A program made the position numbers and the translations under genes. Source: an uncultured Cryomorphaceae bacterium (GTDB taxonomy: Bacteria > Bacteroidota > Bacteroidia > Flavobacteriales_G > Salibacteraceae). Taken from it: a stretch of DNA of 37,283 bases. Below are positions 1 to 9,064 of the stretch, in pieces. The notes under the pieces are model-generated. The model was not told the DNA's origin, did not search any database, and saw nothing but the letters and a program-made list of their open reading frames with translations. The stretch spans positions 1-37,283 of the forward strand of contig CAJXMT010000004.1 in the NCBI GenBank assembly GCA_913056155.1, in the 5' to 3' direction. Each line of letters starts with the position of its first letter. Positions within the stretch are counted from its first letter, which is position 1.

Positions 1-540
1 CCGCCATTGACGTCCAAGCGCTTCAACCTTCGCCTACGCCTTCACTTCATGCGGTATGCACTTTCGTTCAAGTAAAAACCACAAATCACGCGTTGATTGC
101 TAACCGGACACCTTACGCTTGACCCCTTACCCTTTACGAAATCGAGTGATACGCAAAGAGCGTGTTTAGTACTTTTTGCTTGAGCCGTAATTCTTGTTTC
201 TAACGCTGTTAACGTGATTGCCCCACAAAGCGAGTTCACCTCAACCTCAACCTTGACCTCGACCTACGGTGGGCACTTGAGTTCGAGCAAAAACCACAAA
301 CCACTCGGCGACCTGCAACCATGCGCTTTACGCTTGACCCTTCACGCCTTACGAAATCGCCCCGCAACCGCGAACCGTCCATGTTTATCCCCAACTCCGT
401 TGGCGGACTCCATGCACCAAGCCCCATGCGACGATCGCAGCGAGTCACTATGCATCGAAAGCCGCTTCCGCCACTAACGTGCTAGCGACCTTCACCTTTC
501 ACCTTTCATCACATCAACCACAAACCACGCGTGGACGAAA
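1..540. repeat. Degenerate intergenic repeat region, about 214-bp period
   Basis: Two diverged units: 'aaaaaccacaaatcacgcgttga' (~75-97) with 'ccttacgcttgaccccttaccctttacgaaatcg' (~111-144), versus 'aaaaaccacaaaccactcggcga' (~290-311) with 'gctttacgcttgacccttcacgccttacgaaatcg' (~325-360). A partial third copy, 'accacaaaccacgcgtggacg', lies at ~517-537. No convincing CDS. Confidence 0.6.
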
Positions 541-553
541 CACCAATTACAAA

Positions 554-1540
554 CTAAAACTCGCGATTTAAAAGCGCTTCACTGAGCTGTTTCAAGGCTT
601 CCTTTACTTCAGGTTTAACGGGTTTTAAGTCGTTTAATGCCGTCTCGGCCTTTTCAGCATATTTATTCATTTCTCGGGTGGCAAGTTCCACCGCACCGGT
701 CGCGGTGAATATAGCCAAAGTTCGAGCAATTTTCTCTTCTGCCTTTATCTTACTTGATTCGAGGGTTGTCAATTGCTGAAGCTGTTCTTGTGTAGCATTT
801 TGTTTAGCGAGCAGCAATAAGAGAGTTTTTTTATTGGCTAAAATATCTCCGCCGCGTTGCTTTCCGGTTTTATCCGTATCGCCAAAAGCGTCCAATAAGT
901 CGTCTTTGATTTGAAATGCTACTCCTAAGTTGCAACCAAATCGATAAAGCAATTGCGTTTGTTCATCGGGAGCTTTTGCCAAAACAGCTCCAATTTTTAA
1001 CGCCGCTCCCAAAAGAACCGCCGTTTTGAGTCTGATCATTTCCAAATACTCCTCGGGAGATACATCATCGCGCGACTCAAAGTTCATATCCATTTGTTGT
1101 CCTTCACAAACCTCTGCTGCTGTGCGCGAAAAAACAGGTAAAACCTTGTGAATTTCTTCCGGGTTGAGTCCCTCGGCTAAAAGCTCATAGGCTTTTACAA
1201 ACATCACGTCACCGCTTAAAATACCCGTGTTTAAGTTCCATTTTTTATGCACGGTGGGCTTACCGCGTCTTACGGGAGCCTCATCCATAATATCGTCGTG
1301 CATGAGGGTGAAATTGTGAAACACCTCTACACAAACAGCTTGATTGATGTATTGAGCAGTACCGGCGCCGTACATATCGGCAGCCATGAGTAATAAAGCC
1401 GGCCTGATGCGTTTGCCGCCCAATTGCAGTAAATAGGAACAAGGTTCATACAGGCCCTCAGGTGCATGAGGAAATGCTGTGGAGTCTAATTTTGATTGAA
1501 CTTGAGCAATGTACTCACCTGTTTTAGCGGATATTTTCAT
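554..1540 (-). CDS. Polyprenyl synthetase family protein (trans-isoprenyl diphosphate synthase)
   Basis: [32 protein letters not shown] and [13 protein letters not shown] (two Asp-rich motifs). Confidence 0.95.
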   Translation of the reverse strand: MKISAKTGEYIAQVQSKLDSTAFPHAPEGLYEPCSYLLQLGGKRIRPALLLMAADMYGAGTAQYINQAVCVEVFHNFTLMHDDIMDEAPVRRGKPTVHKKWNLNTGILSGDVMFVKAYELLAEGLNPEEIHKVLPVFSRTAAEVCEGQQMDMNFESRDDVSPEEYLEMIRLKTAVLLGAALKIGAVLAKAPDEQTQLLYRFGCNLGVAFQIKDDLLDAFGDTDKTGKQRGGDILANKKTLLLLLAKQNATQEQLQQLTTLESSKIKAEEKIARTLAIFTATGAVELATREMNKYAEKAETALNDLKPVKPEVKEALKQLSEALLNREF

Positions 1541-2400
1541 GATATGATGCTCAAAAGGTAATCGCCGTACCCGCTTTTTTTCAGGGGTTCGGCTATTTGG
1601 ATTAATTGATTGCGCGTAATGTAATTCATACGGTAAGCCACCTCTTCAATGCAGCCTATTTTAAGGCCTTGCCGCTCTTCAATCACCTCTACAAATTGGC
1701 CGGCTTGCATTAATGAGCGGTGTGTTCCGGTATCTAACCATGCAGTGCCGCGATCCAGTAATTCAACGTTGAGCTTACCTTGTTTTAGATATGCTTGATT
1801 GACATCGGTAATTTCCAATTCGCCTCGGGTACTCGGTTGAATATTTCGAGCTATTTCAACCACATTATTATCGTAAAAGTACAATCCGGGAACGGCGTAA
1901 TTGGATAGCGGCTCTGCGGGCTTTTCTTGAATTGAAGTTGCTTTTAGGTTCTGATCAAAAGCCACAACACCGTATCGTTGCGGATTGGTAACGTGGTAGG
2001 CAAAAACGGTAGCTCCGTTTACACCCGTTGCGTTTTTTTGAAGTGTTTTACTCAGCTTGGAGCCGTAAAAAATATTATCGCCCAAAATCAAGGAAACAGC
2101 GTCGTTGCCAATGAAATCACTTCCGATTCTAAAAGCATCGGCCAGTCCTTTCGGCTCTGATTGTGAAGCGTATGAAAAGGAACAACCTATTCGGGAGCCG
2201 TCACCCAATAAGGTTTTAAACTGCGGCAAATCGCGCGGGGTGGAAATGATGAGAATTTCGCGAATGCCGGCCATCATTAAAACACTTAACGGGTAATAAA
2301 TCATGGGTTTATCATAAACCGGCATCAATTGCTTGCTCACTGCAATGGTGAGCGGGTACAATCGCGTTCCCGAGCCGCCGGCCAGTATAATTCCTTTCAT
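1537..2400 (-). CDS. rfbA: Glucose-1-phosphate thymidylyltransferase
   Basis: [40 protein letters not shown]-terminus; [10 protein letters not shown]. Confidence 0.95.
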   Translation of the reverse strand: MKGIILAGGSGTRLYPLTIAVSKQLMPVYDKPMIYYPLSVLMMAGIREILIISTPRDLPQFKTLLGDGSRIGCSFSYASQSEPKGLADAFRIGSDFIGNDAVSLILGDNIFYGSKLSKTLQKNATGVNGATVFAYHVTNPQRYGVVAFDQNLKATSIQEKPAEPLSNYAVPGLYFYDNNVVEIARNIQPSTRGELEITDVNQAYLKQGKLNVELLDRGTAWLDTGTHRSLMQAGQFVEVIEERQGLKIGCIEEVAYRMNYITRNQLIQIAEPLKKSGYGDYLLSIIS

Positions 2401-4820
2401 TACTCCTTGTTTTTTTCGTTTTGGTCAGAGCCTTCCTCCACCTCCAAAGCGTCTAAATCGATGTCTTCTTCTTCATCCCAAACCTCCAAAAGCGGCTCTT
2501 TAAAAGCCTTGGTCGTCATTCGGTGATCTAAACTGAGTAAGAATGAAGGCAAAAGTACTAAATTGGCAATCATGGCAATTAACAGGGTGATGGACACCAA
2601 TATTCCCAAAGCTTGCGTACCGCCGAATTGCGATGTAGCAAATACGGAGAAGCCCGCTAATAGTATGATGGAGGTGTAAATCATACTCACGCCCGTTTCT
2701 CGCACTGCTGCAATGGCCGCAATGCGTACATTCCAATTGTGGGTGACCAGTTCTTGGCGGTATTTGGCTAAAAAGTGAATGGTATCATCAATAGAAATAC
2801 CAAAAGCGATGGAGAAAATAAGCAGCGTGGAAGGTTTTATGGGTATGCCGAAGTAGCCCATAATGGCAGCTGTTAAAAGCAGGGGTATCAGGTTGGTGAA
2901 TATGGACATGGCAATCATTCTCAAACTGGAAAACAGGGCTGCCATGAGGAAACTGATGATGATAATGGCCAATGCCAAACTGATAAAAAGGTTGCGCACT
3001 AAGTAGGTGGTGCCTTTTAAGTAGGTGAGTGTGGCACCGGCAAAGGTGACTTCGTAATCCACCGGATCAAAAACCTCATTGACATCACGGCGAATTCTTT
3101 TGATTAAACTCGACATTTCTGCCGTACCTATATCTTTTATGCGCAATGAAACTCGGGCATAGCGGTTGGTGCTGTCAACAAATGATTTCATTAAATTGGA
3201 GCTGCCGCCGCCTTCTTTAGGCAAGTAGGGCTTGATGAAGGTTTGCTCGCTGCCCGCTATAAGTTTATACTGCCCGGAATGCCCGCCGTAAAAGGATTGA
3301 CGTAAAAACTTAACCCCGTCCACTACAGAAACCGGATTGGCTAAATCGTCATAGTTTTCGAGTTTTTTGTAGAGCTTATTTATTTTATTGAGTGTGGAAA
3401 GGTGTGTGGCTTTTCCCGGCTTTTTGGTGTCTATAATGATTTCAAACGGCATAACGCCGCCTAAGTGGTTTTCCAAAAAGTGTAAATCTTGAACTACAGA
3501 GAAGTCGCGAGGCAGGTCATCAACCAAATTTCCCGTAGTACCGATACGGGTAATGCCGTACCCTGCTATTATAATTAAAATTGAGGTGATGATGTAAGCT
3601 TGCTTGCGATATGTGGTTACGGCTTTTACCAAAAGCTCCACACTGCGTTTCATTTGGGGCTTGTCCAAGTGGCGGGTGTGGCGTTCTTTGGGCGGTTTTA
3701 AAAAGCTTAAAATGCCCGGCACTAAAAATATAGATAGCGTAAACAGCAATAAGATGTTGATGGAGGCCACAATGCCAAATTCCACCAGCACCTCACTTTT
3801 GGTGAAAATAAAGGTGGAAAAACCTATGGCTGTCGTAAGGTTGGTCATCAGCGTAGCTTTTCCTATTTTGCGTATAATTCTGGTCAGAGCCAACACTTTG
3901 TTACCGTGGGCGGCATATTCAGCATGGTATTTATTGATGAGGTACACGCTATTGGGTATGCCGATTACGATAATCAGCGGAGGAATCATACTGGAAAGCA
4001 CGGTAATTTTAAAGTTGAGCAGGGATATAATGCCGAGCGACCAAATGACGCCCATGAGTACAATAAGCATGGACACAAATACGGGCGGGAAACTCCTGAA
4101 AAAGAAAATGAGAATGATGACGGTAACGGCAGCGGCAAAAATCACAAATTTGGTGAGCTCACTTTTGATGAGGTTGGTTTGCTTGTCGCGGATATACGGC
4201 ATACCCGAATAGCGCAATTTATGGCCGGTTTCTGCCTCGAAGCGACCCGTGGTTTCGTCAAACGCATCCATTAAGGCGTATCTGTCGGGAGAGTTAAAGG
4301 CGTTGGTGTTGAGCACTACCGCCATTATGGAAATATCTGAGCTGTCTGTATAAAAGCGGTTTTTGTAAAAGGGTAAATTGCGTACTTTACTTCTTATTTG
4401 AGCCAGTTCCTCTTCTGTTTCAATGGGTTCACCTCCAATTTGTTTGAGTTCAAACTTTTTTTCCTCGGTGTTTTTATGGAGGGTGAGAAGTCTGTTTACA
4501 GCTGCTACGGTGTCAACATTGGAAATTGCAGCCAAATCATCTCCAAATTGCAGCCATTGGTTGTAAAATTTTATGTCTTGCAGGGGATCCTTTTCTGAGG
4601 CAATGATGATGGTGAGGGGTTGCTTGCCAAAAAGGTCTTCAAATCGTTTATTGGCTACAATTGTTGAATCTTCATCAGGCAGGAGGCGCGGTAAATCCCA
4701 CTGCAGTTGCGTGTTTGTAGCGCGGTACCCCATGTAAACGGTAAGTACGGTGAGCAAACCCAAAACGGGAATTCGCATTCTCAATATAAATCCTGCTAAT
4801 AATCTCCACATAGTGCTCAC
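2400..4820 (-). CDS. RND-superfamily (MMPL/SSD-like) transporter
   Basis: 806 aa with two repeats of TM clusters, [16 protein letters not shown], and an acidic C-terminal tail. Confidence 0.88.
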   Translation of the reverse strand: MSTMWRLLAGFILRMRIPVLGLLTVLTVYMGYRATNTQLQWDLPRLLPDEDSTIVANKRFEDLFGKQPLTIIIASEKDPLQDIKFYNQWLQFGDDLAAISNVDTVAAVNRLLTLHKNTEEKKFELKQIGGEPIETEEELAQIRSKVRNLPFYKNRFYTDSSDISIMAVVLNTNAFNSPDRYALMDAFDETTGRFEAETGHKLRYSGMPYIRDKQTNLIKSELTKFVIFAAAVTVIILIFFFRSFPPVFVSMLIVLMGVIWSLGIISLLNFKITVLSSMIPPLIIVIGIPNSVYLINKYHAEYAAHGNKVLALTRIIRKIGKATLMTNLTTAIGFSTFIFTKSEVLVEFGIVASINILLLFTLSIFLVPGILSFLKPPKERHTRHLDKPQMKRSVELLVKAVTTYRKQAYIITSILIIIAGYGITRIGTTGNLVDDLPRDFSVVQDLHFLENHLGGVMPFEIIIDTKKPGKATHLSTLNKINKLYKKLENYDDLANPVSVVDGVKFLRQSFYGGHSGQYKLIAGSEQTFIKPYLPKEGGGSSNLMKSFVDSTNRYARVSLRIKDIGTAEMSSLIKRIRRDVNEVFDPVDYEVTFAGATLTYLKGTTYLVRNLFISLALAIIIISFLMAALFSSLRMIAMSIFTNLIPLLLTAAIMGYFGIPIKPSTLLIFSIAFGISIDDTIHFLAKYRQELVTHNWNVRIAAIAAVRETGVSMIYTSIILLAGFSVFATSQFGGTQALGILVSITLLIAMIANLVLLPSFLLSLDHRMTTKAFKEPLLEVWDEEEDIDLDALEVEEGSDQNEKNKE
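2419..2432 (+). repeat. Dispersed 14-mer, TTTTGGTCAGAGCC (exact to TTTTGGTCAGARCC)
   Basis: Exact match; in the C-terminal codons of the RND gene (GSDQN). Confidence 0.85.
3878..3891 (+). repeat. Dispersed 14-mer variant, TTCTGGTCAGAGCC
   Basis: One mismatch; in the RND gene, read as ALTR. Confidence 0.6.
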
Positions 4821-5029
4821 GCTTTTGCAGCGCTTTTTATCACGATTAAAAAGGCATTAAAACCCTGTTTTAATGAGCCCGATATTTTTTATTTACCGCT
4901 GCCGGTAACCTGAATATGAAAATAAGCCTGCAAAAGTAATCATTCCCGCCGGAGGCGTAAATATATTCATTTTAGGTTGTACAGGGGAAGTGTGCAGGAG
5001 GATTCAACCTAAAAAAAGGGAATAACATA

Positions 5030-5611
5030 TTATTTTCTATCGTCGAGTTCTTTTTGAAGCTTTGAAGCCAGTTCGTAGTTTTCCTCTTCAATAGCTTTGT
5101 CAATTTGTTTTTGAATTTCTTTGGTACTCAACTTTTTAAGTGAGTCTTTTTCGGTTCGTTTGGTTTCGGGTGCAGGATCGCCTTCATTGTGTTCTTCCTC
5201 TTCTACGCTTACCCCGGCTTGGTTCACTACAAATTCAGAGGCATAGATAGGACATTTAAAACGAACGGCTAAAGCGATAGCATCTGAACTTCGGGCATCA
5301 ATTTCCTCGTGTTTCATACCGTTGTCTAAAATTAGCTTGGCATAAAAAACACCTTCTACTAAATTATAAATGATGACTTCTTGAAGTTGTATGTCAAAAG
5401 TGTTGGCTACAGTAAAAAAAACATCGTGCGTGAGCGGTCTTCCCGGCTTCATTTTTTCCAGTTCTATAGCTATAGATTGAGCCTCAAAGTTTCCTATAAT
5501 AATAGGCAGTCGTCGCTTTCCGGCAGTATCTTCCAAAATAAGTGCGTAAGCGCCCGACTGCGTATGGCTGTGTGATAGACCTACGACTTTGAGTGGGATT
5601 TTTTTGTCCAT
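5030..5611 (-). CDS. Bifunctional nuclease (DUF151) domain protein with C-terminal UvrB/UvrC-like motif
   Basis: LPIIIGNFEAQSIAIELEKMKPGRPLTHD...ARSSDAIALAVRFKCPIY; tail QIDKAIEEENYELASKLQKELDD. Confidence 0.88.
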   Translation of the reverse strand: MDKKIPLKVVGLSHSHTQSGAYALILEDTAGKRRLPIIIGNFEAQSIAIELEKMKPGRPLTHDVFFTVANTFDIQLQEVIIYNLVEGVFYAKLILDNGMKHEEIDARSSDAIALAVRFKCPIYASEFVVNQAGVSVEEEEHNEGDPAPETKRTEKDSLKKLSTKEIQKQIDKAIEEENYELASKLQKELDDRK

Positions 5612-5646
5612 AAAGTGTTTTTACGTGATTTAGGACTTCAAGTTAT

Positions 5647-5686
5647 AACCTTTACAACGGAATGTGGTAATCCCGTTGTAAAGGTT
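5647..5686. terminator. Strong hairpin with 14-bp perfect stem between etfA and the DUF151 gene
   Basis: AACCTTTACAACGG (5647-5660) pairs with CCGTTGTAAAGGTT (5673-5686), loop 12 nt. No good T-tract on the minus strand, so its terminator role is uncertain. Confidence 0.5.
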
Positions 5687-5698
5687 GTTTTACGTGTT

Positions 5699-6667
5699 TT
5701 AATGAGCTTCTTTATGTGCCTTCACAGCTTCGACCAATTTGGGTACAACTTCAAAGGCGTCCCCTACAATGCCGTAATCGGCAGCTTTAAAGAAAGGAGC
5801 TTCGGGGTCGGTATTAATAACCACAATAACCTTACTCCCGTTAACCCCGGCCAAGTGCTGTATAGCACCTGAAATACCGATGGCAATATACAAGTTGGGT
5901 CGAATGGCAACACCGGTTTGTCCCACGTGCTCGTGGTGGGGGCGCCACTCCATATCGGCTACCGGTCTTGAGCAAGCCGTGGCTGCGCCCAATTCTTTGG
6001 CTAACTCCTCTATTTGACCCCAGTTTTCGGGACCTTTGAGTCCGCGCCCTGCCGAGACTACCAAATCTGCTTCGGTGAGTGGTATTTCACCGTCGCCGGC
6101 ATCTTTTTCCACATTGAGAACCTGAATACGCGAATCGCCTAAATCTGCGTTAAAATCTTCAATTTCAGCTTCACCCTCACCGGCTTCTTTTCCTACAGAG
6201 TTAGGAAGTATGGAAATGATTTTTTTCTCAGTTTTAATACTGTACATAGCAAAAGCCTTTCCCGAAAAAACGTTTTTCTTCACCGTAAAACCGTTTTCCG
6301 TATCCGGGTAATCCACAGCTCCGGATACTAATCCCGCTTTAAGTCGAGCGCTCAACAAGGGCGCAATAGATTTTCCGGTAAAATCTTGAGCAAAAACCAT
6401 AATGTCGGCACCTTCTTGATTGGCTGCCGCCTCAACTAAAGAGGTTAAACGGCCGGGATCCATGTCTTTTTGCTCGCGGTGGATTAAAACTTTAGCGGCA
6501 CCGTATTTACCCAGTGCTTTTAATGCATCATCATCGGCATCGTTGTATGTTACAGCCACGGCCTTATCACCGGTTTTTTCGGCTACCTTTGAGGCGTAAT
6601 GTACTACCTCGTATGATGATTTTGTAACAATTCCTTCTAATGTATCTACAAAAGCTAATACAGCCAT
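5699..6667 (-). CDS. etfA: Electron transfer flavoprotein subunit alpha
   Basis: C-terminal FAD-binding region GLKGPENW...ACSRPVADMEWRPHHEHVGQTGVAIRPNLYIAIGISGAIQHLAG. Confidence 0.95.
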   Translation of the reverse strand: MAVLAFVDTLEGIVTKSSYEVVHYASKVAEKTGDKAVAVTYNDADDDALKALGKYGAAKVLIHREQKDMDPGRLTSLVEAAANQEGADIMVFAQDFTGKSIAPLLSARLKAGLVSGAVDYPDTENGFTVKKNVFSGKAFAMYSIKTEKKIISILPNSVGKEAGEGEAEIEDFNADLGDSRIQVLNVEKDAGDGEIPLTEADLVVSAGRGLKGPENWGQIEELAKELGAATACSRPVADMEWRPHHEHVGQTGVAIRPNLYIAIGISGAIQHLAGVNGSKVIVVINTDPEAPFFKAADYGIVGDAFEVVPKLVEAVKAHKEAH

Positions 6668-6669
6668 GA

Positions 6670-7410
6670 TTATATGATTTTTGCTTCGTTGTGTAATAGT
6701 TTGATTAATTCCTCGGGATTTTCAGCATCAATGAGCTTCACCTCACCTTTTTCAGGAGGAAGCGCATAAGATGTGACCTCTGTCAACATTTCTGCTTCAG
6801 CCGGTTCAATCACCTCCAGTTTTTTGCGTTTGGCCGCCATGATGCCGCGCATGTTGGGAATGCGTTGTTCAGCCATGCCTTTAGCGGCACTTAGCACAAA
6901 TGGAGCTTCAACCTCCAGTTTTTCTTTTCCGCCTTGAATATCGCGAATAATGGTTGCCTTATTACCGTCTATATCCATTTTTGAGGCATTGGAGATATAA
7001 GGTAACCCCATTAATTCGGCAATCATACCGCCCACTTGACTTCCGTTGTAATTGATGGTTTCTTTTCCCGTCAACACTAAATCGAAATCGTTTTTTTGTG
7101 CGTAATCGGCAATTTGTGAAGCCGTGAAAAAAGCATCTTTCGGTTCTGCATTAACGCGAACCGCATCATCTGCGCCCACTGCCAAAGCCTTTCTAATAAT
7201 AGGGTCATTATCTTCTTTCCCCACCGTAATGGTTGTTACAGAGCCGCCTCCGGCCTCTTTTATTTCGAGTGCGCGCACCAAGGCGTACCATTCGTCATAA
7301 GGGTTCACGATAAATTGAACGCCCGAGTTGTCAAACTCTTTATTGTCCGCGGTAAACTTAATTTTTGTAGTTGTATCCGGGGCTTTACTTATTGCTACTA
7401 AAATTTTCAT
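6670..7410 (-). CDS. etfB: Electron transfer flavoprotein subunit beta
   Basis: MKILVAISKAPDTT...VNPYDEWYALVRALEIKE...PNMRGIMAAKRKKLEV; directly upstream of etfA. Confidence 0.95.
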   Translation of the reverse strand: MKILVAISKAPDTTTKIKFTADNKEFDNSGVQFIVNPYDEWYALVRALEIKEAGGGSVTTITVGKEDNDPIIRKALAVGADDAVRVNAEPKDAFFTASQIADYAQKNDFDLVLTGKETINYNGSQVGGMIAELMGLPYISNASKMDIDGNKATIIRDIQGGKEKLEVEAPFVLSAAKGMAEQRIPNMRGIMAAKRKKLEVIEPAEAEMLTEVTSYALPPEKGEVKLIDAENPEELIKLLHNEAKII

Positions 7411-7453
7411 TCTTTGAAATTTATGTTTTAGCGTAATTACTTAATTTTTTACA

Positions 7454-7467
7454 TTTTGGTCAGAACC
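7454..7467 (+). repeat. Dispersed 14-mer, TTTTGGTCAGAACC
   Basis: Exact; intergenic between etfB and pdhB. Confidence 0.9.
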
Positions 7468-7610
7468 GCCATTCACTTTGTCAAAAACATCTGCACGTGA
7501 AACAGATTATCACAACTGATGTTTATCCTTTAAAAGGAGCACAAAATTAAAGATTTGTGCCGATACGGGAAATACGGTAAGGCGATTAAATCTCTTTACG
7601 TTTATACATG

Positions 7611-7640
7611 TTGGTTTCAACGGCATTATTTTTACATTTG
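7611..7640 (+). promoter_or_regulatory. Bacteroidetes-type promoter (TTG-N19-TACATTTG) for pdhB
   Basis: TTG at 7611-7613 and TACATTTG (TAnnTTTG) at 7633-7640, 24 nt upstream of ATG 7665. Confidence 0.6.
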
Positions 7641-7664
7641 CACCTTTCAATTAACCGAAGAACA

Positions 7665-8645
7665 ATGAGAGAAATCCAGTTTAGAGAGGCTGTCAAAGAA
7701 GCCATGAGTGAAGAAATGAGACGCGATGAACGCGTTTTTCTCATGGGAGAAGAAGTGGCAGAATACAACGGAGCGTACAAAGCATCTGAAGGTATGCTTG
7801 ATGAATTTGGTGCCAAACGCGTGATAGACACCCCCATCGCCGAGCTGGGTTTTGCCGGAATAAGCGTGGGTGCGGCCATGAACGGTTTGCGACCTATTGT
7901 GGAATTTATGACTTGGAATTTTGCCGTTTTGGCCATGGATCAAATTGTAAATTCAGCGGCTAAAATGCTTCAAATGAGTGGCGGTCAATACGGCGCACCC
8001 ATGGTATTTAGAGGCCCCAACGGTCAAGCCGGACAATTGGCGGCGACACACTCGCAAAGTTTTGAGAGCATTTACAGTCATTTTCCGGGATTAAAAGTAA
8101 TTACCGTTTCCAATCCGTATGATGCAAAAGGCCTTTTGAAGTCGGCCATTCGCGATGATGATCCGGTTGTGTTTTTTGAAAGTGAAAAAATGTATGGCGA
8201 TAAAGGCGAAGTTCCCGATAGTGAATACCTAATTCCGATAGGAAAAGCCGACGTGAAAAAAGAAGGAAAGGATGTGACCATTGTATCTTTCGGTAAAATC
8301 ATGAAAGTCGCGCTTAAAGCTGCCGAACAACTTGAAAAAGAGGGTGTAAATGCAGAGGTGATTGATTTGCGAACTATTCGGCCCATGGATCACGCCACAA
8401 TTATAGAATCGGTTAAGAAAACCAATAGATTGGTGATTTTGGAAGAGAGCTGGCCGCAAGCGTCTATCTCCTCTGAAATAGCTTATATTGTGCAAAGTCA
8501 AGCTTTTGATTATTTAGACGCTCCCATTCGCCGACTCACTCAATCAGATACTCCTTTTGCATTTGCCAAAGAGTTGATCGATGAAGCCATGCCCGGTGTG
8601 GAGGATGTTGTGAAAGCGGCAAAAGCTTCAAGATACGAGCTTTAA
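7665..8645 (+). CDS. pdhB: Pyruvate dehydrogenase E1 component subunit beta (2-oxo acid dehydrogenase E1 beta)
   Basis: MREIQFREAVKEAMSEEMRRDERVFLMGEEVAEYNGAYKASEGMLDEFG. The track ORF starts at 7608, but ATG 7665 fits the family and the promoter. Confidence 0.95.
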   Translation: MREIQFREAVKEAMSEEMRRDERVFLMGEEVAEYNGAYKASEGMLDEFGAKRVIDTPIAELGFAGISVGAAMNGLRPIVEFMTWNFAVLAMDQIVNSAAKMLQMSGGQYGAPMVFRGPNGQAGQLAATHSQSFESIYSHFPGLKVITVSNPYDAKGLLKSAIRDDDPVVFFESEKMYGDKGEVPDSEYLIPIGKADVKKEGKDVTIVSFGKIMKVALKAAEQLEKEGVNAEVIDLRTIRPMDHATIIESVKKTNRLVILEESWPQASISSEIAYIVQSQAFDYLDAPIRRLTQSDTPFAFAKELIDEAMPGVEDVVKAAKASRYEL

Positions 8646-8663
8646 ACGAATATATTATTTTTT

Positions 8664-8688
8664 AAAGCGGCCTTGTGCCGCTTTTTTT
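8664..8688 (+). terminator. Rho-independent terminator of pdhB
   Basis: AAAGCGGC-cttgt-GCCGCTTT followed by a T run, 19 nt after the stop. Confidence 0.85.
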
Positions 8689-8740
8689 ATGTTTGCATTG
8701 GGCTTAGTGAAACAATTGAAGTGAAAAGGAGGCGAGATTG

Positions 8741-8784
8741 CGCAGAATTTTTGGGTTGAAATGTTGTTTTCTGCGGCTTTTTTT
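8741..8784 (+). terminator. Possible second intrinsic terminator
   Basis: CGCAGAA (8741-8747) / TTCTGCG (8769-8775) followed by GCTTTTTTT. Confidence 0.4.
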
Positions 8785-8884
8785 CAAATAAACACCTCAA
8801 ATAATACCGCTGTTATCGATTGTTTAATGTGTTTATGGTTGTCATTTTTTTTGTGAAAACCACAAGGAATTTACCGTTGTATGG

Positions 8885-8898
8885 GGTTCTGACCAAAA
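8885..8898 (-). repeat. Dispersed 14-mer, TTTTGGTCAGAACC
   Basis: Exact reverse complement GGTTCTGACCAAAA; intergenic between pdhB and hppA. Confidence 0.9.
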
Positions 8899-8957
8899 AC
8901 AAGTAAATGAATCACCAAATAATACTTCACCTGTTAAGAGGGCAATAAAGATTAAAT

Positions 8958-9010
8958 AAAAAGAGCCGTTCAACTTGTAAAAAAATCTTTTAGTTTTGGG
9001 CTCTTTTTTA
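8958..9010 (+). terminator. Terminator- or attenuator-like hairpin upstream of hppA
   Basis: AAAAAGAGCC (8958-8967) pairs with GGCTCTTTTT (8999-9008); 31-nt loop; 55 nt before the hppA ATG. Confidence 0.5.
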
Positions 9011-9064
9011 GAAACGGTTAGGTCAACCAATAAAGGTTAATTTTAAAACAAACACGTTTAACTT

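Noticed and set aside
42-477. Short ORFs 42-239(-), 214-477(+), 236-448(-)
   Set aside because: They overlap on both strands, are repeat-derived and match no recognisable family; treated as noncoding repeats.
3604-4274. Plus-strand ORFs 3604-4212 and 3906-4274
   Set aside because: Antisense to the clearly coding RND transporter; no family resemblance.
8991-8998. TAGTTTTG as a -7 promoter box for hppA
   Set aside because: No TTG box at suitable spacing upstream, and it falls inside the hairpin loop; left unassigned.
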